Below are positions 17,241 to 26,685 of a DNA stretch of 64,000 nt, piece by piece (position 1 is the first letter of the stretch; every line of letters begins with the position of its first letter). Made by a program: the position numbers and the translations under genes. Source of the stretch: Enorma phocaeensis (lineage in GTDB: Bacteria; Actinomycetota; Coriobacteriia; Coriobacteriales; Coriobacteriaceae). The notes beneath the pieces were generated by a model, which was not told the origin of the DNA, searched no databases, and was given only the letters and a program-made list of their open reading frames with translations. Location of the stretch: the NCBI RefSeq assembly GCF_016901575.1, contig NZ_JACJKQ010000001.1, positions 124,001 through 188,000 on the forward strand, given 5' to 3'.

Positions 17241-20200
17241 GTGTATCTGAAGTCGTTGACCCTCAAGGGGTTCAAGTCGTTTGCGGATCGTGCCCACATG
17301 ACGTTCGAGCCGGGGCTCACCGTCATCGTGGGCCCCAACGGCTCGGGCAAATCTAATATCTCCGACGCCATCTTGTGGGTCCTCGGCGAGCAGAGCGCCA
17401 AACAGCTGCGCGGCCAGGCCATGGAGGATGTCATCTTCTCCGGGTCTTCCGCACGAAAACCCGTCGGCGTTGCCGAAGTCACGCTCGTGCTCGACAACGC
17501 CGACCATGTGTTGCCGGTAGACTTCGACGAAGTCGCCATCACGCGACGCATGTATCGTTCGGGCGAGAGCGAATACCTCATCAACCAGAGCCCCTGCCGT
17601 CTTATGGACATTCAGGACATCCTGCATGATTCGGGTCTGGGCAAGGATACGCATTCCATCATCTCGCAGGGCAAGCTCGACGCCATCTTGCAGAGCCGTC
17701 CCGAGGAGCGTCGCGCCCTCATCGAAGAGGCGGCGGGCATCTCCAAGCACAAGCGTCGCAAGGAGCGCGCCGCCAAGAAGATCAAGTCCATGGACGAGCA
17801 CCTCGTCCGCGCCCGAGACGTGAGCCGCGAGGTCACTCGCCAGCTCCGCCCTCTCGAGCGCCAGGTAGACCGTGCGCGGAAGTATCGCGACCTCTCGGCG
17901 CGGGCCACCCGTCTCACGCAGATTCTCGCGGTGGACGAGCTCCGTCGTCTTCAGGCCGAGTGGTCCGAGCTCGAGAGCCGGTCCAAAGAGGGGGAAGCCA
18001 CGCTCGAGGTGGCGCGTTATCGGCTTGCGGAGAAAGAGCGCGAGCTGGAAAAGCTCCAGGTGATGCTTGAAGAAAAAGGCCTCTTCGTCGGGGACCTTGG
18101 CGAGCAACGCCGCCGCGTGCAGGATGTGGTCGGCCGCATGGGCTCCGACATGCGTCTTCTGGAGGAAAAGGGTCACAACATGGTGACCCGCCTCTCAGAG
18201 ATGCGCGGCACCCTCTCGGGGTCCGAGCACCAGCGCAAGCGTGTTTCTGAAGAGCTCGAGCAGGTTCGCGGGCAGCTGGACGAGGTCCGGGCCGAGCTTT
18301 CTGTCGCCGAGTCGGACGTGGCCGAGCTCGAGCCCGCCGCCGACCGGATTCATGCTCGCCGCGTCGAGCTTGATGAAGAGATCGGCGCCCTCGGCAGGGA
18401 GCAGCGCGAGGAGCAGCGTCGGGCCGATGAGGCGGCGCTCGCGCTGGCCAAGGTGAAGGAGACCCTTGCCAACGCAGAGATCGAGGACGACCTTTTTGCA
18501 TCGCGTCTGGAACAGCTTGCTGAGTCGATCGATACGGTGCAGGCGTCGTTGGAGAGCCGCCGGGGACGTGCCGAGGAGCTCGAGGCCGCCCTCCTCGAGG
18601 CGCGTCGTGCCAAAGAGGACGCCGAGGGTGCCATCAGCGTTGCCGAAGCCGCTCTGTCAGAGCTGTCCGGCAAGGAGGCGCAGGCCCGCGATCGCTTGGG
18701 CGAGGTGCGTACGGAGCTCTCGAGCCTGCGCAAGCTCGATGAGCGCCTGGCATCCTCATCGCCGCTCGCCGCGCGTCTCGCCTCGGCGTGCGCCGGCAGC
18801 GTCGAGGCCCGCCTCGGCGATGTTATCGAGGCGCCGAAGGAGCTCGAATCGCTGGTAGAACGCCTGCTTTCTGATGATATCGATGCTTTGGTGGTGTCGG
18901 ATACCGCCGCCCTCGCCTCGGCAGGCGCCGCCGCGCATGCCGAGGACGCGTCAGGCGAGGCCCTCCTTGTTTCGCGCAACGTGCTGCCCGTGGATGCCGC
19001 GTCAGGCGCTGCCGGCGAGCGCCTGGTCGAGCGCCTGCAGGTGCGCGAGGGCTTCGGCCCCGTCGTTGCCGCGCTTCTTGGCCGCATCCAGCTTGTCGAC
19101 AGCTTGGAGGAGGCGCTCGCCGCGCCCGCGATCCCGGGCGTCTTGTACGTGACCCCTGATGGCGCGCGCGTGCGCGACGGCGGCGTGGTTCGCCTGGGCA
19201 CGGGCGCCGACGCCGCCCAGGGCGCGCTTGAGCGCAAGCGCCGCATCCGTGAGCTCGCGGGTCTTGAGCCCGACCTCTCCGCCACCTTTGAGCATGCAGG
19301 CCAGCAGGTCGATGAGGCTCGCGCGGCATTGATGCAGGCGCGTTCCTCTGAAGGCGACGTCGCAGGCGAGATCGCCCGCCTTGAAGGTGAACGGACTTCG
19401 GTCCTTGCCGAGATCGGTCGACTCGAGCAGTCTCTGTCGTCTTCTCTGGCAGACCAGTCTCAGCTCTCGCGCCGTCGCGAGAAGGCCGCAGAGCAGGTTA
19501 GGGCGGCTCAGCCCCAGGTGGACGAGCTGTCGCGCACGCGTGACGAGGCCCGTGCTCGTGTGGGCGAGATTGCTGCCGAGCTTGCCGAGCGTAACGATGA
19601 GTTTGACCGCCTGCGTCGCGAGGACGCCGAGGCGGCAGGGCGCCTGGGCGATGCGAAGGTCCGCCGCGCGCAGGCATCCGAGCGCCAGCGGAGCCTTGAT
19701 CGTCGAATTCCCGAGCTTGAGCGCCGCCTTGAGGGCATCGAACGCCGTATTCGAGCCACCACCCAAGCGGCCCGCTCGCTCGAGGTGCTTCGTCTTCGCG
19801 TCGACCCGCTGCATGACCGCTATTCCGCTTTGCTTGAGCGCGCGATGGATTGGGCGGCGCGCCTGCGCGACCAGGCCTCACTTGAGGAGGCCGACTCCGC
19901 AAGCCTCAAGGCGACCATCGAAGAAGCCAAATCTCACGTCGCCGCCGCGAAGCGCGAGGTCGACGAGGCCTCTCTCGCCCAGAATGCGTTTCAGGTCGAA
20001 CGCGGCAAGCTCGAGGTCAAGGTCGAGAACGCCATCAAGGCGATCACCGCTGACGGCAAGACGGTTCTTGAGGAGGCACTCGCGCTTCCCGCTCCTGAGG
20101 ACCGCGATGCCGCCGAGCGGGAGCTCAACGACTTGGTGCGCCAAATCAACAACCTCGGCCCCGTCAACCAGGTTGCCATGGAGGAGTACGAGCGGCTGCG

Positions 20201-20774
20201 CGAGCGTGCCGACTATATCGCCGCGCAGCTTGCCGACCTCGAGGCGGCCCGCAAGGCGCTGACTAAGATCACTGCCGCCATCGACCGCAAGATGCGCAAT
20301 GCCTTCTTGACCACCTTCGACAAGGTCGACGCCAACTTCCGAGAGGTCTTTGGCATGCTCTTCCCAGGCGGCCAGGCCCATCTTGAGATGACCGACCCCG
20401 AGCATCCCGCTGAGACCGGCATCGAGGTGGTCGCTCAGCCGCGCGGCAAGCGCATCACTAAGATGATGCTCATGAGCGGCGGGGAGAAGAGCTTGACGGC
20501 GCTTGCGCTGCTGTTTGCCGTCTACCGCACGCGCACGGTTCCGTTCTATGTGCTCGACGAGGTCGAGGCGGCGCTCGACGATTCGAATCTCTCGAAGCTG
20601 CTCGACGCCATCGATGTCTTGCGAAAGTCCACGCAGCTGCTGGTGGTCTCGCACCAGCGCCGTACCATGGAGGACGCAGACGTGCTATATGGCGTATCCA
20701 TGCAGGCTGACGGCGTGAGCCGCGTCGTGAGCCAGCGGCTTGATCGCACGACAGGAAAGGTTGTGAATGCATAA
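17241..20774 (+). CDS. smc: Chromosome segregation protein SMC
   Basis: The 1177-residue ATPase of the condensin complex. The N-terminal head has Walker A VGPNGSGKSNISDAI (about 30-44). Two long coiled-coil arms (about 165-500 and 670-1010) flank a hinge (about 510-660, with LGDVIEAPKELESLVERLLS). The C-terminal head has the signature LMSGGEKSLTALAL (about 1076-1089) and Walker B FYVLDEVEAALDD. GTG start. Overlaps ftsY by one base. Partners ScpA/ScpB are not in the window. Confidence 0.97.
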   Translation: MYLKSLTLKGFKSFADRAHMTFEPGLTVIVGPNGSGKSNISDAILWVLGEQSAKQLRGQAMEDVIFSGSSARKPVGVAEVTLVLDNADHVLPVDFDEVAITRRMYRSGESEYLINQSPCRLMDIQDILHDSGLGKDTHSIISQGKLDAILQSRPEERRALIEEAAGISKHKRRKERAAKKIKSMDEHLVRARDVSREVTRQLRPLERQVDRARKYRDLSARATRLTQILAVDELRRLQAEWSELESRSKEGEATLEVARYRLAEKERELEKLQVMLEEKGLFVGDLGEQRRRVQDVVGRMGSDMRLLEEKGHNMVTRLSEMRGTLSGSEHQRKRVSEELEQVRGQLDEVRAELSVAESDVAELEPAADRIHARRVELDEEIGALGREQREEQRRADEAALALAKVKETLANAEIEDDLFASRLEQLAESIDTVQASLESRRGRAEELEAALLEARRAKEDAEGAISVAEAALSELSGKEAQARDRLGEVRTELSSLRKLDERLASSSPLAARLASACAGSVEARLGDVIEAPKELESLVERLLSDDIDALVVSDTAALASAGAAAHAEDASGEALLVSRNVLPVDAASGAAGERLVERLQVREGFGPVVAALLGRIQLVDSLEEALAAPAIPGVLYVTPDGARVRDGGVVRLGTGADAAQGALERKRRIRELAGLEPDLSATFEHAGQQVDEARAALMQARSSEGDVAGEIARLEGERTSVLAEIGRLEQSLSSSLADQSQLSRRREKAAEQVRAAQPQVDELSRTRDEARARVGEIAAELAERNDEFDRLRREDAEAAGRLGDAKVRRAQASERQRSLDRRIPELERRLEGIERRIRATTQAARSLEVLRLRVDPLHDRYSALLERAMDWAARLRDQASLEEADSASLKATIEEAKSHVAAAKREVDEASLAQNAFQVERGKLEVKVENAIKAITADGKTVLEEALALPAPEDRDAAERELNDLVRQINNLGPVNQVAMEEYERLRERADYIAAQLADLEAARKALTKITAAIDRKMRNAFLTTFDKVDANFREVFGMLFPGGQAHLEMTDPEHPAETGIEVVAQPRGKRITKMMLMSGGEKSLTALALLFAVYRTRTVPFYVLDEVEAALDDSNLSKLLDAIDVLRKSTQLLVVSHQRRTMEDADVLYGVSMQADGVSRVVSQRLDRTTGKVVNA

Positions 20775-21688
20775 TGGGACTCTTCGACGCTCTCTCGCGA
20801 GGGCTTAAGCGCAGCCGCGAGGCTTTGAATGAGATCTTCTACTTCGGCGGAGAGGTCACGGAAGATTTCTGGGAGGATCTTGAGGACACCTTGGTTATGG
20901 GTGACATGGGCGCCGAGATCTCCATGCAGGTAACCGATGACCTGCGCGACCTCGCCGCCCGGCAAAACCTCAAGACCGCTCCGCAGCTGCGCGCCGCGCT
21001 CGCCGACCGGCTTGCCGAGAACTTCGTGAAGCCCGAGCATGACCCCTTTGACGAGACGCCGTCGTGCGTGCTGTTCGTGGGAATCAACGGGGCGGGAAAG
21101 ACCACCACGGTTGGCAAGATCGCCTGCGCCGCGCACGAGGCGGGCAAAAACGTCGTCATCGGGTCTGCCGACACCTTCCGCGCCGCCGCCATCGAGCAGC
21201 TTGATGTTTGGGGCCAGCGCGCTGGCGTGCCCGTGGTGAAGCGCGACCGCGGCAGCGATCCCGCGAGCGTCTGCTACGACGTGCTCGACGAAGCCGATCG
21301 CCGGACCTCCGACCTTGTCCTCATCGACACCGCGGGCCGACTTCATACGTCGCCCGAGCTTATGCGCGAGCTCGCCAAGGTCGTCAACGTGACGCGCAAG
21401 CGCGCCTCCAAGTGCCGCGCGGGGGCTATGCCGGTCTACGTTGTCCTGGTGATCGACGCAGCGACCGGGCAGAACGGCCTGAACCAGGCGCTCGAGTTCA
21501 ACGATGCCCTCGGCCTCGACGGCATCATCATGACCAAGCTCGACGGCACGGCAAAGGGAGGCATCGCCATGGCGGTCGCCTCGAAGCTCAAGCTCCCCAT
21601 CTACCGCGTCGGCGTAGGCGAGCACATCGAAGACCTCCAGCCCTTCGATGCGCACGATTTCTGCCGAGCCCTTGTGGGGGAGGAGTAG
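20774..21688 (+). CDS. ftsY: Signal recognition particle receptor FtsY
   Basis: A GTPase that docks SRP-ribosome complexes at the membrane. The 304 residues are almost only the NG domain: G1 GINGAGKTTTVGKIA (about 100-114), DTFRAAAIEQL, DTAGRLHT and TKLDGTAKGG. The acidic A domain of longer FtsY proteins is missing; membrane contact would rely on the N-terminal amphipathic helix. Start overlaps the smc stop. ffh follows after 239 bp; that gap has no ylxM gene and I recognise no SRP RNA in it. Confidence 0.96.
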   Translation: MGLFDALSRGLKRSREALNEIFYFGGEVTEDFWEDLEDTLVMGDMGAEISMQVTDDLRDLAARQNLKTAPQLRAALADRLAENFVKPEHDPFDETPSCVLFVGINGAGKTTTVGKIACAAHEAGKNVVIGSADTFRAAAIEQLDVWGQRAGVPVVKRDRGSDPASVCYDVLDEADRRTSDLVLIDTAGRLHTSPELMRELAKVVNVTRKRASKCRAGAMPVYVVLVIDAATGQNGLNQALEFNDALGLDGIIMTKLDGTAKGGIAMAVASKLKLPIYRVGVGEHIEDLQPFDAHDFCRALVGEE

Positions 21689-21927
21689 CGGCGCCAGTGC
21701 CCCGCATATATCTGCCCGCGTCCGCGTGGTAGAGTTATTGGTACGTAATGGTTTCTGCTGAGCAGCCTTTTCGTTCATAACCTTTGCGAGCATGCGGTCG
21801 CAGCGCGGGATTCCTTACAAAGGGCCCATTGCGGGCTCCATTGCGAACAATGCGAGCAAGGATGGCTCGTTGAGGGTGCTTCATGAGCGAGATCCCCTCT
21901 GGGAGCAGCACCACGATAGGAGACTTC

Positions 21928-23421
21928 ATGTTTAACAGCCTTTCCGATCGTCTCACCGATACGTTCGACCGCCTTCGCGGCAAAGGCAAGCTTACCGAGG
22001 CTGATATCACTGCCGCCATGCGCGAGATCCGCATGGCGCTGCTCGAGGCGGACGTCAACTATCGAGTCGTCAAGGACTTCGTCGCCCGCACGCGCGAGCG
22101 CTGCCTCACGGCCGAGGTGATGGACTCGCTCACCCCGGCGCAGAACGTCGTCAAGATCGTCCTTGACGAGCTCATCGAGCTTTTGGGCTCAACCGAGAGC
22201 AAGCTCGTTCTCTCCAACCGCATTCCCAACGTGATCATGCTTGTGGGCCTTCAGGGATCGGGCAAGACCACCGCGGCGGTGAAGCTCGCATACATGTTGA
22301 AGAAGCAGGGGCGCTCTCCGCTGCTTGCAGCCTGTGACGTGTATCGCCCCGCGGCCGCCGACCAGCTTGCCACTCTCGGCGGGGAGATCGGCGTTCCGGT
22401 CTTCAGGGGTGACGGGCAGCATCCCATCGACATCGCAACCGGGGCCGTCCGCGAGGCCATCGACCACCTTCGTGACGTCGTGATCGTCGACACGGCGGGA
22501 CGCCTGCAGATCGATGAGCAGATGATGCAGGAGGCCGTGGACATCAAGCGCGCGGTGAAACCCGACCAGGTGCTCATGGTTGTCGATGCCATGACCGGCC
22601 AGGACATCGTCAACGTGGTGTCCACCTTTGCCGAGCGCACCGATTTCGACGGCGTGATCATCTCGAAGCTCGACGGCGACGCGCGAGGCGGCGGCGCCCT
22701 CTCGGTTCGCGAGGTCACGGGCAAGCCCATCAAGTTCGTCTCCATGGGCGAGAAGCCCGATTCGCTCGAGGTCTTCAGCCCCGAACGCATGGCCAAGCGC
22801 ATCCTCGGCATGGGCGACGTTGTCGGCATCATCGAGAAGGCCCAGGAGCTCGCCGACGAGGAGCAGATGGAGGCTGCCGAGCGCATGCTGCGCGAGGGCC
22901 TGACCATGAACGACATGCTCGAACAGATGCGTGCGCTTAAGAAGATGGGCGGCATGAAGTCCATCTTGGGCATGTTGCCTGGAGGCCAGAAGCTCTTGAA
23001 CCAGATGGGTGGCAACATAGACGAGTCTGTCATGGACAAGATCGAGGCCATGATCATGTCCATGACCGCTGAAGAACGTTTGAAACCCTCCATCATCAAC
23101 GGCCAGCGCCGCGCCCGCATCGCCCGCGGTTCCGGTACGACGCCCACCGATGTGAACAACCTCATGCGCCAGTGGGGCGAGATGAACAAGATGATGGGTA
23201 AGATGCGCTCCATGTCGCAGCAGATGGGCGGAAAGAAGGGCAAGAAGGGGAAGAAGGGCAAGCGGATGCGCATGCCTGGCATGCCCGGAATGCCCGGTAT
23301 GGGCGGCATGCCTGGCATGGGCGGAGGCAACCCGTTTGCCGGGATGGGCTCGGGCGCTTCAAGCGACATGGACATGCTGCGCGCGATGGAGCGCCAAATG
23401 AAGGGCGGCAATAAGTTCTAG
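21928..23421 (+). CDS. ffh: Signal recognition particle protein Ffh
   Basis: The SRP54 GTPase, which binds signal peptides and SRP RNA. ATG 21928 is preferred over an upstream in-frame ATG at 21883 because AGGAG lies five bases before it and the protein then begins MFNSLSDRL, as in the family. This gives 497 residues: NG domain with GLQGSGKTTAAVKL and DTAGRLQID, and a methionine-rich M domain. The tail is unusual: a lysine/glycine stretch (KGKKGKKGKKG), then GMPGMPGMGGMPGM repeats. Such tails occur in actinobacterial Ffh proteins. rpsP, a common follower, is absent. Confidence 0.97.
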   Translation: MFNSLSDRLTDTFDRLRGKGKLTEADITAAMREIRMALLEADVNYRVVKDFVARTRERCLTAEVMDSLTPAQNVVKIVLDELIELLGSTESKLVLSNRIPNVIMLVGLQGSGKTTAAVKLAYMLKKQGRSPLLAACDVYRPAAADQLATLGGEIGVPVFRGDGQHPIDIATGAVREAIDHLRDVVIVDTAGRLQIDEQMMQEAVDIKRAVKPDQVLMVVDAMTGQDIVNVVSTFAERTDFDGVIISKLDGDARGGGALSVREVTGKPIKFVSMGEKPDSLEVFSPERMAKRILGMGDVVGIIEKAQELADEEQMEAAERMLREGLTMNDMLEQMRALKKMGGMKSILGMLPGGQKLLNQMGGNIDESVMDKIEAMIMSMTAEERLKPSIINGQRRARIARGSGTTPTDVNNLMRQWGEMNKMMGKMRSMSQQMGGKKGKKGKKGKRMRMPGMPGMPGMGGMPGMGGGNPFAGMGSGASSDMDMLRAMERQMKGGNKF

Positions 23422-23436
23422 CGGGGTCCCGCCCGC

Positions 23437-24258
23437 TTAGGGGCGCACGTGCAGCTCGATGCGCGTGAGGAATTCGCGCTCGTCGTCGGTGGTCCTGTTG
23501 TCCACCTCGAAGATCTCGAAGGGCTTGTCATGGATGGCGAGCCCTTTTCCCTGCGCATACTCGACCATGCTACGGTATAGCTTTCCGTTCTGCTCGTACG
23601 GTCCTCGATAGCGCAGGGTGAGGTAGTACCCGGCGGGAAGCACAAAGTCGCAGGGGACGGCAGGGTTGCGCAGGACAAAGAATACGGCGTCATACACGTT
23701 TGCGTGGCCTGCGGCGAGCGACTCGACGTTGAGCGCGCCTCCTACCTCGAGCATCCCCAAATCGGGGAGCTCGCCCTCATGCGAGCGGTGGAGCCGCTGC
23801 ATGAGGAGATCCATCTCGGCGTCGAGCTCGATCCGTGCGGCAAGCTCGACGCAGCGGCGCTCCTCACGCTGTTCGACCGTTGGCTCTCCCACGGCCGCCC
23901 CCTTGGCCGCCTGCAGCTTGGCTGCCCGCTCTAACAGGTCGCGCCGCGTCTGCTCGAGCTCGTCTATACGCAGTTGAATGCGTCGCGCCTCATCGTTGAG
24001 CAGGTCGACGGTCTTTTGAAGATCGCGTTCCCGGAAATGCTCTTTTATGTCTGCAAGGGGGACGTCGAGAGAGCGAAGGCCTTTGATGAGGGAGAGCTTG
24101 TACATGTCCTCCAAATCGAACAGGCGGTAGCCGTTGGAGGCACGTTTCGGGGTGAGGACGCCGAGACGCTCGTAATATCTGAGCGAATCGGTTCCGATTC
24201 CAAACAGCTCGGAAACCTCCCCTATGGTGTAGCGCCTCTTGTGACGTGCAGATTTCAT
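23437..24258 (-). CDS. MerR-family transcriptional regulator with GyrI-like effector domain
   Basis: A 273-residue regulator. The N-terminal winged helix-turn-helix has TIGEVSELFGIGTDSLRYYE and NGYRLFDLEDMYKL, a coiled-coil dimer helix spans about 75-120, and a C-terminal domain (about 125-270) resembles GyrI/BltR multidrug-binding domains (YYLTLRYRGPYEQNGKLY). ATG 24258 with CGGAGG upstream. It is convergent with ffh, separated by 15 bp. It is divergent from a YitT-type gene, and the shared region holds a typical MerR operator, so it probably controls that gene. The inducing ligand is unknown. Confidence 0.88.
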   Translation of the reverse strand: MKSARHKRRYTIGEVSELFGIGTDSLRYYERLGVLTPKRASNGYRLFDLEDMYKLSLIKGLRSLDVPLADIKEHFRERDLQKTVDLLNDEARRIQLRIDELEQTRRDLLERAAKLQAAKGAAVGEPTVEQREERRCVELAARIELDAEMDLLMQRLHRSHEGELPDLGMLEVGGALNVESLAAGHANVYDAVFFVLRNPAVPCDFVLPAGYYLTLRYRGPYEQNGKLYRSMVEYAQGKGLAIHDKPFEIFEVDNRTTDDEREFLTRIELHVRP

Positions 24259-24278
24259 GGCGGCCTCCGCGTCGTTGC

Positions 24279-24309
24279 TTGACCTTGGCACCATACCAAA
24301 GTTTATCGT
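24279..24309 (+). promoter_or_regulatory. MerR-type promoter/operator with 19-bp spacer
   Basis: TTGACC (24279-24284) and TATCGT (24304-24309) are 19 bp apart, the stretched spacing that MerR-family activators correct. An inverted repeat, ACCTTGG (24282-24288) and CCAAAGT (24296-24302), fills the spacer (6 of 7 pairs). It reads towards the YitT-type gene. Confidence 0.75.
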
Positions 24310-24354
24310 CTTTGTAGACATGAGGACGAAATGAAGGGAATGTAGGGGATAGGT

Positions 24355-25065
24355 ATGGATTTCGGCAAGATGTTGCAGGGGATTCGCGGCATCTCGGCGG
24401 ACGTGTGCGGACGCATGCGCGGGCTTGCCAATGTGCGAAACGCACGTCGCGTCGCGTTGATTGCCCTCGGCGCAGGGATCATGACGTTCGGAATCCATAA
24501 CATCCACCAGGTCGTCGGGATAACGGAAGGCGGCGTAATCGGCGGGCTTTTGCTTTTGAACCATTGGTTCGGCATCCCGACGTCGATCGTCTCGCCCCTT
24601 CTTGACATGGCCTGCTACGCCGTGGGCCTCGTGTTGCTCGGAGCGGGCTTTTTGGGATGGTCGGCTGTCGCCAGCGCGTTTCTGGCGCTCTTTTATGCCT
24701 TGTGGGAGAGCCTGCCGCACATGCTTCCCGACTTGTCCGCCCTCCCGCTCGTGGCCGCGCTCCTCGGAGGCGTGTTTGTGGGTCTGGGCGCCGGACTTGT
24801 GGTGCGCTGCGGCGCCTCTGCCGGTGGAGACGACGCGCTCGCGCTCTCCATCAACAAGTTGACGGGCTGGCGGCTGGCTCGTTGCTACCTGTTTACGGAC
24901 CTCTCCGTGCTCGTGCTGTCGCTCAGCTATATCCCTGCAGCCAATATCGTGTTCTCGCTCGTCACCGTGTTCGTCTCATCGCCGCTTATCGACTTCGTCG
25001 TGGGATTCGGGCGCTCCGATCGGGATGAGACCGCATCCAATGTGACGGCGGACGGCCGCGTCTAG
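24355..25065 (+). CDS. YitT/DUF161-type integral membrane protein
   Basis: A 236-residue protein with about five membrane segments starting near residue 32 (ARRVALIALGAGIMTFGIHN), and GITEGGVIGGLLLLNHWFGI, a pattern close to the YitT family opening (N..GGvtGi...l). GASAGGDDALALSINKLTG lies in a later loop. The usual cytosolic DUF2179 domain of YitT proteins is absent, so this is the short form. Function is unknown. Divergent from the MerR gene and downstream of a MerR-type promoter, so probably induced by that regulator; a transport or efflux role is inference only. Confidence 0.7.
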   Translation: MDFGKMLQGIRGISADVCGRMRGLANVRNARRVALIALGAGIMTFGIHNIHQVVGITEGGVIGGLLLLNHWFGIPTSIVSPLLDMACYAVGLVLLGAGFLGWSAVASAFLALFYALWESLPHMLPDLSALPLVAALLGGVFVGLGAGLVVRCGASAGGDDALALSINKLTGWRLARCYLFTDLSVLVLSLSYIPAANIVFSLVTVFVSSPLIDFVVGFGRSDRDETASNVTADGRV

Positions 25066-25167
25066 CGAGCGGGTAGGTTGCATGCCCCTTTCATGGGATA
25101 AGCCGGACGCCGTCCCGCTTGGCCTACAATGGGTGGACTCGTACACCGTTGCCAGGGAGGCGTCCAT

Positions 25168-26016
25168 ATGAGCAAGGCGGATCAGCTGTTTGTGAAGATG
25201 TGCACCGACATTCTCGACCACGGCACCACTACCGAGGGCGAGAAGGTGCGTCCCCGCTGGGAGGATGGTACGCCGGCATATACCATCAAGAACTTCGGCG
25301 TCACCGCTCGCTATGACCTGCGTGAGGAGTTTCCGGCTCTCACGTTGCGTCGAACGGCTCTCAAGTCTGCAATGGACGAGGTGTTGTGGATCTACCAGAA
25401 GAAGTCCAACAACATCCATGACCTCAAGAGCCATATATGGGACGAGTGGGCCGACGAGACCGGCTCGATCGGCAAGGCGTACGGTTATCAGATTGCGCAG
25501 AAGTCGCATTATCCAGAGGGCGATTTCGACCAGATGGATCGCGTTCTCTACGACCTCACCCATACGCCCTATTCCCGTCGCATCATGACGAACATGTACA
25601 CCTTTGCAGACCTCTCTGAGATGCATCTGTATCCGTGCGCCTACAGCGTGACGTACAACGTCACGCACGCGGCGGGAGACGAGCGGCCCACGCTCAACAT
25701 GTGCCTCATGCAGCGCAGCCAGGATATCCTTGCGGCAAACAACTGGAATGTGTGCCAGTACGCCATCTTGCTCATGATGGTCGCACAGTCGGTCGGCATG
25801 GTCGCAGGCGAGCTTCTTCATGTTATTGTGGACGCCCATATCTACGATCGCCATGTGGATATCGTCCGCGAGCTCATCTCTCGCCCGCAGTATCCTGCTC
25901 CAAGGGTCTCCCTCAACCCCGACGTCACCAACTTCTATGACTTCACCACCGACGACCTCATCGTCGAGGGCTATGAGCACGGGCCGCAGGTGAAAAACAT
26001 TCCTATCGCCGTTTAG
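25168..26016 (+). CDS. thyA: Thymidylate synthase
   Basis: Methylates dUMP to dTMP with methylene-tetrahydrofolate. The 282 residues begin after AGGGAGG at ATG 25168. The catalytic cysteine is in LYPCAYSVTY, and NVCQYAILLMMVAQSVG and HIYDRHVDIVREL are the folate and dUMP elements. It resembles the Bacillus ThyA/phage phi3T type (ending ...FYDFTTDDL...YEHG) more than the E. coli type. Dihydrofolate reductase follows after 19 bp, closing the folate cycle. Confidence 0.93.
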   Translation: MSKADQLFVKMCTDILDHGTTTEGEKVRPRWEDGTPAYTIKNFGVTARYDLREEFPALTLRRTALKSAMDEVLWIYQKKSNNIHDLKSHIWDEWADETGSIGKAYGYQIAQKSHYPEGDFDQMDRVLYDLTHTPYSRRIMTNMYTFADLSEMHLYPCAYSVTYNVTHAAGDERPTLNMCLMQRSQDILAANNWNVCQYAILLMMVAQSVGMVAGELLHVIVDAHIYDRHVDIVRELISRPQYPAPRVSLNPDVTNFYDFTTDDLIVEGYEHGPQVKNIPIAV

Positions 26017-26035
26017 ATACAAAGGTTTCGAAGAG

Positions 26036-26572
26036 ATGGGTGGACGCGTGGACAAGGCATCTGGGAACATTGCCGCCATCGTTGCGGTCTGTGACGATTG
26101 GGGCATAGGGCTCGGTGGAGACATGGTGGTCTCCAATCGTGCCGACATGCGCCATTTTGTGGCGTGCACGAAAGGGCATACGGTCATCATGGGAAGAAAG
26201 ACCTTGGATAGCTTTCCGGGCGGCCGCCCCCTGAAGGATCGTCGCAACATTGTCCTGACGCGCGACGCCGCCTTTGTCCGCGACGGGGTGGAGACGGCGA
26301 GTTCCGTCGAAGATGCGCTCTCCATGCTTGCTCCCGATGAGGAGGCGTGGGTCGTCGGCGGCGCTGAGGTGTATCGTCAGATGCTTCCGTACTGCACACG
26401 TGCCGTCGTGACGAAAAACCGCTGTGTCCGCCCTGCCGACACCTTCTTTCCCGACCTTGACGACGACCCGACCTGGAGGGTGGATGTCGCCACGCCCGAG
26501 GCGGCGATCGAGGCGGGGGAGGGCGACGAGGGGGTTGTCTACTCCTTTGTGACGTACGTGCGCAACGATTAG
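26036..26572 (+). CDS. Dihydrofolate reductase
   Basis: Regenerates tetrahydrofolate after thymidylate synthesis. The 178 residues contain DWGIGLGGDMVVSNRADMRH (substrate and NADPH loop, with the conserved acidic residue in the D/E position) and GRKTLDSFPGGRPLKDRRNI, then VVGGAEVYRQMLP. Two starts are possible: ATG 26036 (weak GAAGAG upstream) and GTG 26048. It directly follows thyA, the usual pairing, and is very likely cotranscribed. Confidence 0.9.
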   Translation: MGGRVDKASGNIAAIVAVCDDWGIGLGGDMVVSNRADMRHFVACTKGHTVIMGRKTLDSFPGGRPLKDRRNIVLTRDAAFVRDGVETASSVEDALSMLAPDEEAWVVGGAEVYRQMLPYCTRAVVTKNRCVRPADTFFPDLDDDPTWRVDVATPEAAIEAGEGDEGVVYSFVTYVRND

Positions 26573-26685
26573 GGGCCTGCCGTCTCAAGGCTGCCTGGTC
26601 GTGCCGAGAACGATGCGCTGCGGTATCATTACGTCTCATGTACAGCCCGGACGTCGGGCAAGGGTTTGTATCTGGAAAGGTCATC

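Noticed and set aside
21689-21927. Possible SRP RNA gene between ftsY and ffh.
   Set aside because: The conserved tetraloop and GGAAG/AGCAG features of SRP RNA are not present; only short repeats such as TTGCGAACAATGCGAGCAA are seen.
23220-23340. Tandem repeats in the DNA near the end of ffh.
   Set aside because: They encode the Lys/Gly and Met/Pro/Gly tail common in actinobacterial Ffh proteins; not a separate repeat element.
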